Source: Punica granatum
Taxonomy: Eukaryota > Streptophyta > Magnoliopsida > Myrtales > Lythraceae
Length of the DNA: 64,000 bases
Reading direction: 5' to 3'
NCBI RefSeq assembly: GCF_007655135.1
Contig: NC_045134.1
Location: 3,430,982 to 3,494,981 of the forward strand
Below the pieces are notes generated by a model that saw nothing but the letters and a program-made list of their open reading frames with translations, was not told the origin of the DNA and did no database searches. A program made the translations under genes and the position numbers. Shown piece by piece: positions 37,491 through 47,729 of the stretch. Within the stretch, counting starts at the first letter, position 1. Each line of letters begins with the position of its first letter.

Positions 37491-38445
37491 TATAAATCTC
37501 CATCAAGTCGGGGGATTTCGTTCAAGTTCTTAACGATATCCCTCCTCAAGAAACACTTCTCAGGCAGAGTATATATCCAGCCATTCGACTTTTCCACCTG
37601 AAGCAAACCTTTTGATAATAGGATCTCAAGAACCCTTTGCCTCTGGCGAAGCCTAGCCAACCCATGACAAAGAAACTTCGGATACTTAATAATCATCTCC
37701 ACGTCAATCTTCGTGGTGTTCAAGTAGAAGTCCATCACTTCCCAAATCTTCGCCTAGGATAAACCGAGGCAAGTCTGGCTCTTCCTAAACGTTGAATGGA
37801 AGACCTCGACTTTACGTTTCCAGTTTGCTTCATTCATGCGGAGCATAACCCGTAGCGCGTGGATGAACCACCCTCTTGGGGGTCTAGACAGCTGCCCTGG
37901 GCTAATTCGCTACGAACTTCGAGACACCATCAGGGGTCACCCCCTCGGGCAAGAGGAACTCGATATTCTGCTTGAAGGTCGACTGGTGCTGCGAAGTTAG
38001 AAGCCAATCCCGTCTGTAATCGCGGTGTGGAGCTCCTCAAAGGTCAGGACGTACGTCCGGAAGAAATGGAAGATAGGCTCGAGGTAGCTCTTCACCGTCC
38101 GCTTCAGGACGTTGGGGTTCCTCAAGACGAGCTCGTGGAAGAGCGGACCACGGAAACCATTCCCAATGAAGAAGTCGATCTTGGGCTTCAGGATGGTCTG
38201 TGGCCGGCAGAGGAGGAACTCGCAGTGGCGGGACATCAAAGAGGCCAGGTGGGTGTCATCGAGGCCGTAAGATTTGAGGAAGCTGAGGACTGCGTCGGGG
38301 TTCTTGGTGGCGTTTTCTCGGATTTGGACCTTCTCTGTGGCGGGCATAGCCGATTCTAACGGGACGCCGCATTTGTTCACGAGGTAGTGGACTGTGAATA
38401 GGAGTGACGGCGAGCCCTTTGAGGTGCTGCTGAAGAGGCGTCATG
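37490..38445 (-). pseudogene. mTERF-family pseudogene A
   Basis: mTERF proteins are helical-repeat, nucleic-acid-binding proteins of plastids and mitochondria. From an ATG at 38445 (MTPLQQHLKG) the frame follows copy B but is shifted by an extra base near 38354. The main repeat region (NPDAVLSFLKSYGLDDTHLA, LKPKIDFFIGNGF, NPNVLKRTVKSYLEP) lies at 38340-38000. A second shift just before TAA near 38004 is shared with copy B. Further 3', pieces continue (STFRKSQTCLGLS then a stop; WEVMDFYLNTTKIDVEMIIK, to LNEIP) to 37490. A stretch equivalent to 45400-45540 of copy B is deleted. Not translatable as one protein. Confidence 0.85.
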
Positions 38446-40020
38446 GGATGAACATAAGTTTGCTGAAACTGAAAGATCGAAACTTGGCCATTGGAAGAAG
38501 ATGAAGAAGAAGAAAGGGAGAGTAAATTGAGGCGTCGCCGCCGCACTGTTCTGCACTCTCCAATGGCCGCACCACGCCAGCGGGGGATAAGGGCAACGGA
38601 AGAGGAAACCGAAATTTGTGTTTTGAACCTTAAATTTTCTCATTTGCATCAGTTTGGCCCCTACTTAAAGTTTGTGTGCATATTGCAGTAGGATAAGAAC
38701 TTTTGGACCATTTGTTTTCCCCTACTAGAGTTTACGTTTTGTGACAAATTGCACCCCGAAGATTTCTTCTGAATCTGATTTTCAGAGTATCGCCAATATC
38801 GCAGTTTTCCGAGAACCTACAGAACGCCGTCATGTTGTCATGCCATCACATGCAGAGCTAAAGCTGCTTTTGATGTGCGACAGGGATGATATTCGTTATT
38901 GCCCATATCAAACTCTTGTCGAAGATGATATCATATACTTTCTTCGGACATTTTTCACTTTCAGTTAGTGTTTTACTCTCTTATTAGTCTGATTATGGAA
39001 CCTTATGAGCAGATAGTTGAAGGCGGAAAGGGAATCGGGGTTGCTTCGATGCAGATCAGGTATAACACACAGAGAGAGTGAAAGTACAGAGAACAGCTAG
39101 AGATGATGACAAATCACAAAGAAGATATAGAACAAGAACAGATTAGCAAGTACACTTAACAAACACGTTTGTTAAGTTTCACCTTCCATTGTCAGCAGTT
39201 CCATAGCTCCCTTGTGCTGTTACTACAATCACACTTTTATCTTCTTACTTTTGAGAACCAGCACTTGTTTGCTGAGTTCGAGTTTCGCCACCCAAACACT
39301 GATGGGGACCCGGCCCGCCAGCAATGCTCTGTCTGGTCCTTCTCCTGACGTAACAAAATGTTAAAGCATCATCCCGCAAGAGATTAAACATTCATATAGT
39401 TAGATTAAGACCTCAACATCCTAGACTAAGGTGGTGTGTGGCTGGCAGAGGAGGAACTCGCAGTGGCGGGAGATCAAAGAGGCCAGGTGGGTGCCATCGA
39501 AGCAGTAAGATTTGAGAAAGCTGAGGACTGCGCCGGGGTTCTTGGTGGCATTTTCTCAGATTTGGACCTTCTCTGCGGCGGATTTCTCACTTTCAGTTAT
39601 TATGAAACCTCACAAGCAGATAGCTGAAGGGTGGGATGGGAATCGGGGTTGCTTCGATGCAGATCAGGTATAACACAGAGAGAGAGTGAAAGTACAGAGA
39701 AACAACTAGAGACGATGACAAATCACAAACACGTTTGTTAAGTTTCACCTACGATTGTCAGCAGTTCCAAATAACAGCAATTAAATTAAATAAACTACCA
39801 AAAAATGATAGTTAATATCATTTATTTAACTTATCAAATATATATATATATATATCTTTCATTTCATGATTGAGCACAAACTCAAAAATATGGGAGTAGA
39901 GTAGTACCATTAGTTAGTCCTTTGACATTTTGAAGAGATGTGCAGCCTGAAACGATGGACAATTAAATTAAGAAAACAAAAAATACAAACGAAAAAACAG
40001 CTAAATCCAGGAGAAAAGGT
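38446..40020. repeat. mTERF upstream region, duplicated (partner 46109-47690)
   Basis: Aligns with 46109-47690, for example 38640-38960 with 46250-46560 and 39780-39990 with 47390-47620. It contains an internal copy of a short mTERF piece (39436-39590) and a repeated 39640-39760 segment that resembles 39035-39190. A (TA)n run lies at 39839-39857. No intact gene. Confidence 0.7.
39436..39590 (-). pseudogene. Short mTERF fragment
   Basis: About 150 bp match 38200-38345 of pseudogene A (antisense of the FLKSYG and ENATKNPDA region). It starts abruptly after CTAGACTAAGGTGGT, exactly where copy B instead carries a MITE, and ends in GGCGGATT. Confidence 0.7.
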
Positions 40021-40027
40021 TGCTTAC

Positions 40028-40143
40028 TCCAATGGCCTGAGCATGAGCCCTAATCTTACTCAAAGTCTGTTCTTCTCTTCCTCTTCCTTCAAGTCGAGAG
40101 TGTATCTGAATCGACGAGAGGCATTTAAAGTTAATGCAGCTCC
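40028..40143 (-). pseudogene. Exon of an autoinhibited Ca2+-ATPase (ACA) gene, broken
   Basis: The exon encodes AALTLNASRRFRYTLDLKEE, the calmodulin-binding autoinhibitory N terminus of plant type IIB Ca2+-ATPases (ACA8/9/10 clade). A frameshift after EEEEKNRL gives a TGA at 40062-40060, beyond which the next frame continues SKIRAHAQAIG to a GTAAGC donor. The acceptor TTGTAG lies just before it. Upstream, the last codons of TNL3 exon 5 read LRRWR before a GTAAGT donor, matching the residues that precede this exon in ACA proteins, so a DNA segment with exon end, intron and exon was captured. The catalytic ATPase is absent. Confidence 0.75.
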
Positions 40144-40438
40144 CTACAAGGAACAAATTCAGTGAGCTTAGACCTCTGCAAGATTCTTAATCATTTTTAC
40201 CAACAGAGGCAAGGAAATGGTGAATAACAAAGTCAAGAAGTTTTAGTTCACAATCTAAGCCTGTTGACAATTTGGCAAGAATAGAAACACATTTGCCTGT
40301 TATTATGCTATATAGAGTCGAGAAACAGTGATCACCTATACAATTGCAAAGATGCTATTTCACATTTGTACCTAAATAAATGCTTGGAAGTTTAACATAT
40401 TTAGGCCAGCACTTTATGCCATTTGTTCTTTTGATTAT

Positions 40439-43400
40439 TCAATGCCTCATCCTTTCAGAAAGGGAACCTGAGGAGGGAGATAGAAGAGAGGAGAAACTTA
40501 CCCTCCATCTCCGCAACCTTAACCGCTGTTTCCAATAACTTTCACAACTCTTCTCCCAGGCTGAGGATGGGACTTTTAGCGGGGAAGTGAGCCCCTTAAT
40601 TGCTGATGGTATAACTTGCAAATACTTGCAATCGAAGACATCCAACCTTTCCAGCTTCTCCAAATTCCCCAGGAAATCAGGCAACCTCCTAATATCGCAA
40701 CCTCTCATATCAATCACTTTCAGTTTCTGCAAATTCCCAACCACATCGGGCAGTTGCACGATTCCTGACATTGAAATATTCAACTCAACCAGCGATTTCA
40801 GACCGCCAATCGAATTTGGGAGTTTCGTTATTTCTTTGCAGAAGAATAAGGACAGAAATTCAAGTTTCACAAGTCCTCCAATGGACTCAGGTAGTTCAGC
40901 CATCTCCGACCGTGACAGGACCAGCATAGTCAATGATTTTAGATCTCCAAGTGAGCTTGGAGGTCTACTCCTTCCCAAACTCACAGACAGGCGCTGAAGT
41001 CTCTCGAGTCTCCCGATGGAGTTCGGAAGCTTGTAACTGCAGTTGAAGCTCTGTTCCATTATCATGACAATATCGACGAGGCCATCCAAACAGCATACTT
41101 CTCTCGGAATTTCTCTGAGATGAATACAGCCACTGGCGTTCAGATACTTTAGGCATTTCAACTTTCCTACGGAATGGTCTATTTCAACTAGGTTAATGCA
41201 ACCTTTGAGTATTAGTCTCTCCAACTTTGTGCACATCGATAGGTCGGGCGTTTTGGTCAAGTGGTAGCACCTCTTGAGGTATAGAACTTTCAACTCCTTG
41301 CACATCTGCCAAACAACAGAATTCCATAAAACTGAAAATTAATGGGAAGAGAGTTGCAAGACAAAAAAAGTACTAAAAGGGCGAGCTAGTTATACCCCGA
41401 TATGGCGCCATCCAGCCCAAGTTTCGCTTACGGAACTTTCTGAGAGGTCAAGCACGACTAGATTCTTCAAATGCAGATTAGTTCCCTGAAATTCACCAGG
41501 ACAAAAATGCCAAGAAAGCCATATCAACTTGGGGAGGACATGCTCTAGATCTCCCGAAAATTTCGATCTTATGAGACTGAGAAATCTCAGATTATTGAAA
41601 TTCTTCAATTCGTGCTTTGTAAGGACGCAATCTTCCGAGGTCCAAGAAAAAAGACTAAGCATCTCAACATTTTCTCTGCCCTGTAAACGGGAAGAAACAA
41701 GGGATGAGAGAACAACCGTGAGTGAGAAAACGTCTCATCACAAACAATTTTTTACCGCTTCATCCTGCAGCACTTTCAGAGCATCCTCATGCATCCATAT
41801 TCTACTGCAAGGCTTTCCGTGGTGCTTTAACCTTTCATCACGAATGAGTTTTCTTCCAAGGTCCCGCAGCTGATCATGCATCCAGAACTTGTTCTCATTT
41901 GTGAGCTTTACTAGGGACGCATCGACAAGCTCTTGCACTGCCAACTCTGGTTCAAAATCACAGGCTTGCCACATGTAAATCGCTTTTGTTTTCTTCTCAT
42001 TAATGAAAAAACATGCGATATCAAGGAATATCTCCTTCACTTCCAAGCGTAAAGCATCATAACATATCTTAAGCCTGTCTTCGACCTTCTTTTCCGGTAT
42101 TTTCTGTAAGGTACCTATTATATGATTCCAATGGCCACGATCACTTGTTCGAAGTTTTGAACCTACTACTTCAAGAGCCAAGGGAAGCCCTCCCGTAATA
42201 CTGACAGCTTCCTCTGAAAGGCCGTGGAAATCTTCTGCTGGATTCTCCTTCCCAAAGGCATGCCTGCTGAAAAGGAGGAGAGATTCTTCAAATTTCATCG
42301 GCTCTGCTTCGAATATCTCAACTCTTCCTCCTTCAAACACAGGAACATTTTTATTCCGGGAGGTGATGATTATCCTGCTTCCCTCTCTAAACCAACCAGC
42401 CTCTCCTGCTAATTTCCCGATTTGCTCCTGGTCGTATACATCATCGAGAACAACTAGTACTTTCCTGTTCTGCAACTTTTTGCTGATTATCTTGATCCCA
42501 TCGCTCTCGTCAGTGATACTGATGTCTGCTGCTTTAACACCAAGATCTTGCAAGAGTTGTCTCTGCAAGTGGTCAATACCTTTGCGCTCGGTTGTTTCTC
42601 GCACATCTAGAAGGAAGCAGCAGCCGTCGAAGTGATCACAGAGTCGGTTGAAAACAACCTTGGCAAGTGTTGTCTTGCCGATACCCCCCATTCCATGTAT
42701 CCAGACTAACCGAACATCATGAGAGGACTTTAGATCCAACAAGCTTATAAGAGCATCTTGCTGATCAATCCTCTCAACTAGGCTCTCAGTCACATATTTT
42801 TGTTTCGCTTTCAACTCCATCGAAACCTTCCTGGCAAATTCCTTGGCAAATTCTGCATAACTGCCATTGATGCACATGAATAAGAATTGTGTTTAGTACA
42901 TATAACAATAGAAAGTCTAGAAGGCCAGAAAACGATAAGCAGTTTGAAGAACGAAAAAGTTCAATGAGCCATTTACCCTTTATCCTTCAGTTCCCATCCC
43001 TTGATTTTTCCGGCATCTCTAAGAGCCTTCTCCCACTGGTGCACTATGTCCGTACTGAACTTCTTCCTGTGTATCAACAGAGCTCCAGTGTACAACTTTG
43101 TCTTGAGCTTGACGTCATCGACGCCCACGTCATAGAAAATGGGCAGGATCTTTTTACTGCTGCTCGATTTCTCCTTGGACTCCACCATCTTCGCGAGCTC
43201 AATGAGGCACCACTTACTGCTAGCATAGGTCCTGGAGAAGATGGGCACGAAGATCCCGGACTCCTCGATGGCTCTCAGGATCTCATCGCCGATATACTCG
43301 CCTTTACGGATCTCCTCGTTGTCTCTGAAAACATGAATCCCCGCATCTACAAGAGCATGGTAAAGGATATCTGTGAATCCCTGGCGGGTGTCTGGTCCTC

Positions 43401-43770
43401 TGAAGCTCAGGAAGACTTCGTACTTGCATCCCGGAGGCAGTGACACCCGGTCCGACTCCGACCTACACACACAGTTCATAATCATATCATCAAAATCAAA
43501 CTCGATCTCCAGATGGAAAGATCATGAAAGGACTCGTATGTTAAGATAGGGTCACAACATTGCTTCCGCTGGCCCGTGAGTGGGGTTCGGTTTCCGGTCC
43601 TCATGGAGGTCCGGGGCCGGCCTTTCCTTGAACAACTTGATGACACCGAGGAGGAGAAGGAGATAGAAGAGCCAATCAGCGAGGAAGAACTTCAAGAGAA
43701 CGATGACCAGTGCTATGCAAGCAAGGAGCTCCAGCTTCCCGCCGCGACCACCAGCATCAGGAGAAGTCAT
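40439..43770 (-). CDS. TIR-NB-LRR receptor with N-terminal membrane hairpin, TNL3
   Basis: Exons 43770-43556, 43462-42977, 42860-41756, 41680-41396 and 41305-40439 join in phase (about 985 residues); if the GTAAGT donor at 40501 is used, exon 5 ends at 40502 and a sixth exon 40143-40060 follows (about 992). The extra first exon encodes about 71 residues with hydrophobic segments at about 14-47 (LACIALVIVLLKFFLADWLF onward), absent from TNL1 and TNL2. The TIR keeps SKWCLIEL (catalytic Glu about 160). The NB-ARC has P-loop Lys about 296, KVLVVLDD, GLPLAL, FLDIACFF and an MHD motif near 563. LRRs fill exons 4 and 5. After the point where the paralogues read SAPE or SDPE, the C terminus switches to ACA-derived sequence ending LRRWR. 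Likely a functional, membrane-attached receptor. Confidence 0.85.
42673..42694 (-). promoter_or_regulatory. Candidate miR482/2118 target site in TNL3
   Basis: Same P-loop codons as in TNL1 and TNL2, with two changes on the plus strand (A to G, T to G). Inference from complementarity to the known NLR-targeting miRNA family. Confidence 0.35.
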
Positions 43771-43932
43771 TGCTGGACGAGTCTCCGGAAAGGGGCTAGG
43801 GCGGATAAGGATAATAGCGATCTCTTAGTCTTTCCGTGGTCAAAGAAAGCACATTGGACGTGGCCGAGATCTGTGTTTTGATTTGTTGATAATAGCTACT
43901 GACGAGAAACTTCTCCTACATATGGAAATGGC

Positions 43933-43939
43933 TTAAATA
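43933..43939 (-). promoter_or_regulatory. Candidate TATA box of TNL3
   Basis: TATTTAA on the minus strand about 165 bp upstream of the ATG at 43770, in the same sequence context as the TNL1 element at 16685-16691. Confidence 0.45.
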
Positions 43940-43949
43940 ACATTAATTC

Positions 43950-45330
43950 CTAAAGATAACAATTGTTAATCATAACTTCCATCCACCGACCGGATGTGAT
44001 GAAAAACGAATAATTTAATGAAACATACATTGGCCTATGGCTTGATAGTTTGTTTTTTTATTTCCAGGCTAAACCTCATAAGATAAAAGTGAAATAATGG
44101 GTAAAATTGCGAGCACTCGAGGTGCGCCGTTATCCATTTTCAATATATATATATATATTAAGGTATGAGTTTTTGATTCGCATTGTACACAACTGCAATA
44201 AGCTTCCTGATGGACTTGCGTAATGCGTGTGGTTATTGAAATAAATGAAGCCTGATAATCGATGGAAATTGAAGTTGGAAATGAAAATTCTTCCATTACT
44301 AATCATGTTAATTCTTGATGAGATTTTGATGGATGGCGTTCCACGCGTATAAGCCAGCCAAAATATACGTCGGAACTTGGAAGAGCATGCAAATGCCATA
44401 ATAATGCTTTCTATTTTTTCGATCAACTATAACAATGCAAATTCAGTTGAAACTTGATGAATCTTTAGGTAATTCAAATTGGATCCCCTAACAATGCTTT
44501 CTGTTTCATTGAACTGGGAATTTGTAGGAAGAGATCATTACCCAGATAACTGTATCGGTTCAGCACCCTGGGCAGACATTTGATTTCCTCGAGATATGTG
44601 TTTACCTAATAATATTGGAAATTTATCCAGTCCCCGAATTTATTGAGAAAATCACTATATATATAAATATATATTATTTTTCTGAATGTGAAAAGCATAT
44701 AGCTGGTATATAGTATAACGCGTAAATACGGTGAAACATTGACAATAATTAAATATAATATAATAAAAAAACAAACAGATACAAAAGAATCATCTTGCAC
44801 AGAAATGTTCTGTGATTGGTTCTGGCAAATTATTAATTAGTCATGTTCACACTATTAATTATTAATTATTAATTGCTCTTATTAGCCTAATCACGTCATT
44901 GTTAATTAACAAGGTTCTCAGCATGAAGCCATCAGTAACAGGATTCGAGCCCATCATGACACCACAAAGAATAATTGAACAAGGTCAGAGGCCAAGATTT
45001 AGGCTGAGAAATTCTTTTGGCATAAATTACCCGAATCAATGGAAAACATCTCCCATCAACTAGAAAAGCAAAGCTTTAATTTTCAGAAAATGACTCGCTC
45101 AATGTGATGTTTGCCGGTATCCTTCTCATGTAATCGATATTAACTCATCTACAAAATTAAAAATGTGATAGAAAATGCCACAAAAACCTGTATATATATT
45201 TAGCATTCCAGATATATGATTTTGCAAGTAAACCATCCCCCAAATTGGGACGACAGACAACCCCTCCGATGTCATGTTACCTCCTGGGTTGCGGTCATGT
45301 TACCACTAGCAAAATCGATAAAACTAAATC
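43950..45330. repeat. TNL3 upstream region and duplicated spacer
   Basis: Positions 43950-44420 match the TNL1 upstream region, with an F-box trace at 44280-44345. Positions 44755-44870 match the shortened TNL2 promoter. Positions 44870-45330 match 36850-37350 and carry a module copy. A (TA)n tract is at 44142-44158. No gene. Confidence 0.7.
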
Positions 45331-45335
45331 CGATG

Positions 45336-46108
45336 TCAGCAAACGCAAGTCCGGTTCTTCCTAAACGTTGAATGGACATCCTCCTCGGACCACCCCAGGC
45401 TCTTCAAGACCTCAACTTCATGGTTCCAGTTTGCTTCATTCATGCTGAGCATAACCCGAAGCACGTGGATGAACATCCCGGACTTTGCCTCGATGCCCAT
45501 TCGCTTAACCGACTCCACTGCGCTAACCACCCTCTAGGGGGTCTGAACAGCTGCCCTGGGCTGATTCACTACGAACTTCGAGACACCATCAGGGGTCATC
45601 CCCTCGTGCAAGAGGAACTCGATATTCTGCTTCAGGGTCGACTGGTGCTGCGAAGTTAGAAGCCAACCGCGTCTAAAATCGTGGTGTGGAGCTCCTCAAA
45701 GGTCAGGATGTACGTCCGGAAAAAATGGAAGATAGGCTCGAGGTAGGTCTTCACCGTCCGCTTCAGGACGTTGGGGTTCCTCAGGATGAGCTCGTGGAAG
45801 AGCGGACCGCGGAAACCATTCCCAATTAAAAGGTCGATCTTGGGCTTCAGGGTGGTCTGTGACCGGCAGAGGAGGAACTCGGGGTGGCGGGAGATTAAAG
45901 AAGCCAGGTGGGTGTCATCGAAGCCGTAAGATTTGAGGAAGCTGAGGACTGCGTCGGGGTTCTTGGTGGCGTTTTCTCGGATTTGGACCTTCTCTGCGGC
46001 GGACATGACCGATCTAACGGCACGCCGCATTTGTTCCCGAGGTAGTGGACTGTGAATGGGAGTGACGGCGAAGCCTTTGAGGTGCTGCTGAAGGAGCGTC
46101 TTGGCCAT
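45336..46108 (-). pseudogene. mTERF-family pseudogene B
   Basis: From an ATG at 46108 (MAKTLLQQHLKG) the frame is open for about 150 codons through the mTERF repeats (ENATKNPDAVLSFLKSYGF, LKPKIDLLIGNGFRGPLFHE, NPNVLKRTVKTYLEPIFHF) to a TAA at 45656-45658. The natural continuation (LLTSQHQSTLKQNIEFLL) is in another frame; the same shift occurs in pseudogene A. Further on, VNQPRAAVQTP is followed by an in-frame stop, then SVKRMGIEAKSGMFIHVLRV and GWSEEDVHSTFRK. The last third present in copy A (MDFYLNTTK onward) is missing. The open N-terminal part could still be expressed as a short protein, but the locus is best read as a pseudogene. Confidence 0.85.
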
Positions 46109-47690
46109 TGGAAGAAGATGAAGAAGAAGAAAGGGAGAGAAATTTAGGCGTCGCCGCTGCACTGTTCTGCGCTCTCCAACGGCCGCACTCGCCAGCGGGG
46201 GAGGACGACGGAAGAGGAAACCGAAATCTGTGTTTTGAACCCTAAACTTTCTCATTTGCATCACTTTTACCCCTACTTGAAGTTTGGGTGCATATTGCAG
46301 TAGGATAAGAACTTTTGGACCATTTGTTTTCCCCTACTAGAGTGTACGTTTTATGCCCCCGAAGTTTTCTTCTGATTCTGATTTTCAGAGTATCGCCAAC
46401 ATCGTAGTTTTCCAAGAACCTACAGAATGCCGTCAAGTTGTCGTGCCATCACATGCAGAGCTAAAGCCGCCTTTGATGTGCGAGAGGGATGATATTCGTT
46501 ATTGCCCAGATCAAATTCTTGTCAAAGATGATATTATATACTTCCTTCGGACATTTTTTAGTTATTATTTCACTCTCTTATTATAGTCTGATGATGGAAC
46601 CTTATGAGCAGATAGTTGAAGGGTGGGACGGGAATCCGGGTTGCTTCGATGCAGATCAGGTATAACACGGAGAGAGTGAAATTACAGAGAACAACTAGAT
46701 ATGATGACAAATTACAAAGAAGACATAGAACAAGAACAAATTAACAAGTACACTTAATAAACACGTTTGTTAAGTTTCCTAGCTACTACAATCACACTTT
46801 TATCTTCTTAATTTTGAGAACCAGCACTTGCTTGCTGAGTTCGAGTGTCGCCACTCAAACAACGATGGGGACCCGGCCTGCCAGCAATGCTCTGTCTGGT
46901 CCTTCTCCTGACATAACAATATGTTAAAGCATCATCCCGCAAGAGATTAAACATTCATATAGTTAGATTAAGACCTCAACATCCTAGACTAAGGTGGTGT
47001 TTGATAAATTAAGTGCGTAAAAATTAAGCACTTAATTAGTTAAAGAAAGAAATGTATAGGAAGAGAGTATGAACGATAAGGGTGAGAAAATGTTTTATGA
47101 GTGATAGAGAGCACAATAAGTGAAAAATGATTTATTTCATTAAGTTAAAAAATTTTATTTACTCATTAAGTGAATTTTGACTCAATTATTAAGTAGTTAA
47201 GACCATTATTTTTTATCTTTCTCTTTTTTTCCTATTTATATTTCCATGTAACTAACTTGTAACTAACTTTTAAACATTTATTTAATTAAGTTGTAAACAA
47301 ACACAACCTAAGAAACATTTCATTCTTGCCGAAAGAGAAAAAACAGTTTTTGCAAACTATAGAAAAACATAATCCTTGTGTGGCTGAGTTACCAATAACA
47401 GCAATTAAATTAAATAAATTACCTAAAAAGGATAGCTAATATCGTTCATTTAACTTATCAAATATATGTATAAACATATATATATATATATATATCATTC
47501 ATTTCATGATTGAGCACAAACTCAAAGATATGGGAGTAGAGTAGTACCATTAGTTAGTCCATTGACATTTTGAAAAGACGTGCAGCCTGAATCGATGGAC
47601 AATTAAATTAGAAGAAAACAAAAGATACAAACGAGAAAATAGCTAAATCCGGGAGATATTACATATTACAATGTAGAAAAAATTACTTAC
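46109..47690. repeat. mTERF B upstream region (partner 38446-40020)
   Basis: Paralogous to the region upstream of pseudogene A but with a MITE at 46991-47309. A (TA)n tract lies at 47476-47493. No gene. Confidence 0.65.
46991..47309. mobile_element. Tourist-like MITE (about 320 bp)
   Basis: Ends are GGTGGTGTTTG (left) and, read inward from the right, AGGTTGTGTTTG, giving imperfect terminal inverted repeats. TAA flanks both sides (ACTAA|GG and CC|TAAGA), as expected for PIF/Harbinger-related MITEs. AT-rich, no coding capacity. Confidence 0.6.
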
Positions 47691-47722
47691 CCGAATGGCA
47701 TCAGCATCAGCCCTAGTTTTTG
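47691..47722 (-). pseudogene. ACA exon remnant, second copy
   Basis: About 30 bp of the same ACA exon end as at 40028-40060 (TRADADAIR before a GTAAGT donor, against IRAHAQAIG in the first copy). It is cut off by F-box-type sequence. It shows that the ACA piece was present before the 36.85-40.03 and 44.87-47.72 kb blocks were duplicated. Confidence 0.55.
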
Positions 47723-47729
47723 TTTATTT

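Noticed and set aside
38027..38359. 110-codon plus-strand frame rich in acidic residues
   Set aside because: Antisense shadow of mTERF pseudogene A.
43576..43881. Plus-strand frame of about 100 codons opposite TNL3 exon 1
   Set aside because: Antisense of the membrane-hairpin exon, which has an ATG, correct phase and splice sites on the minus strand.
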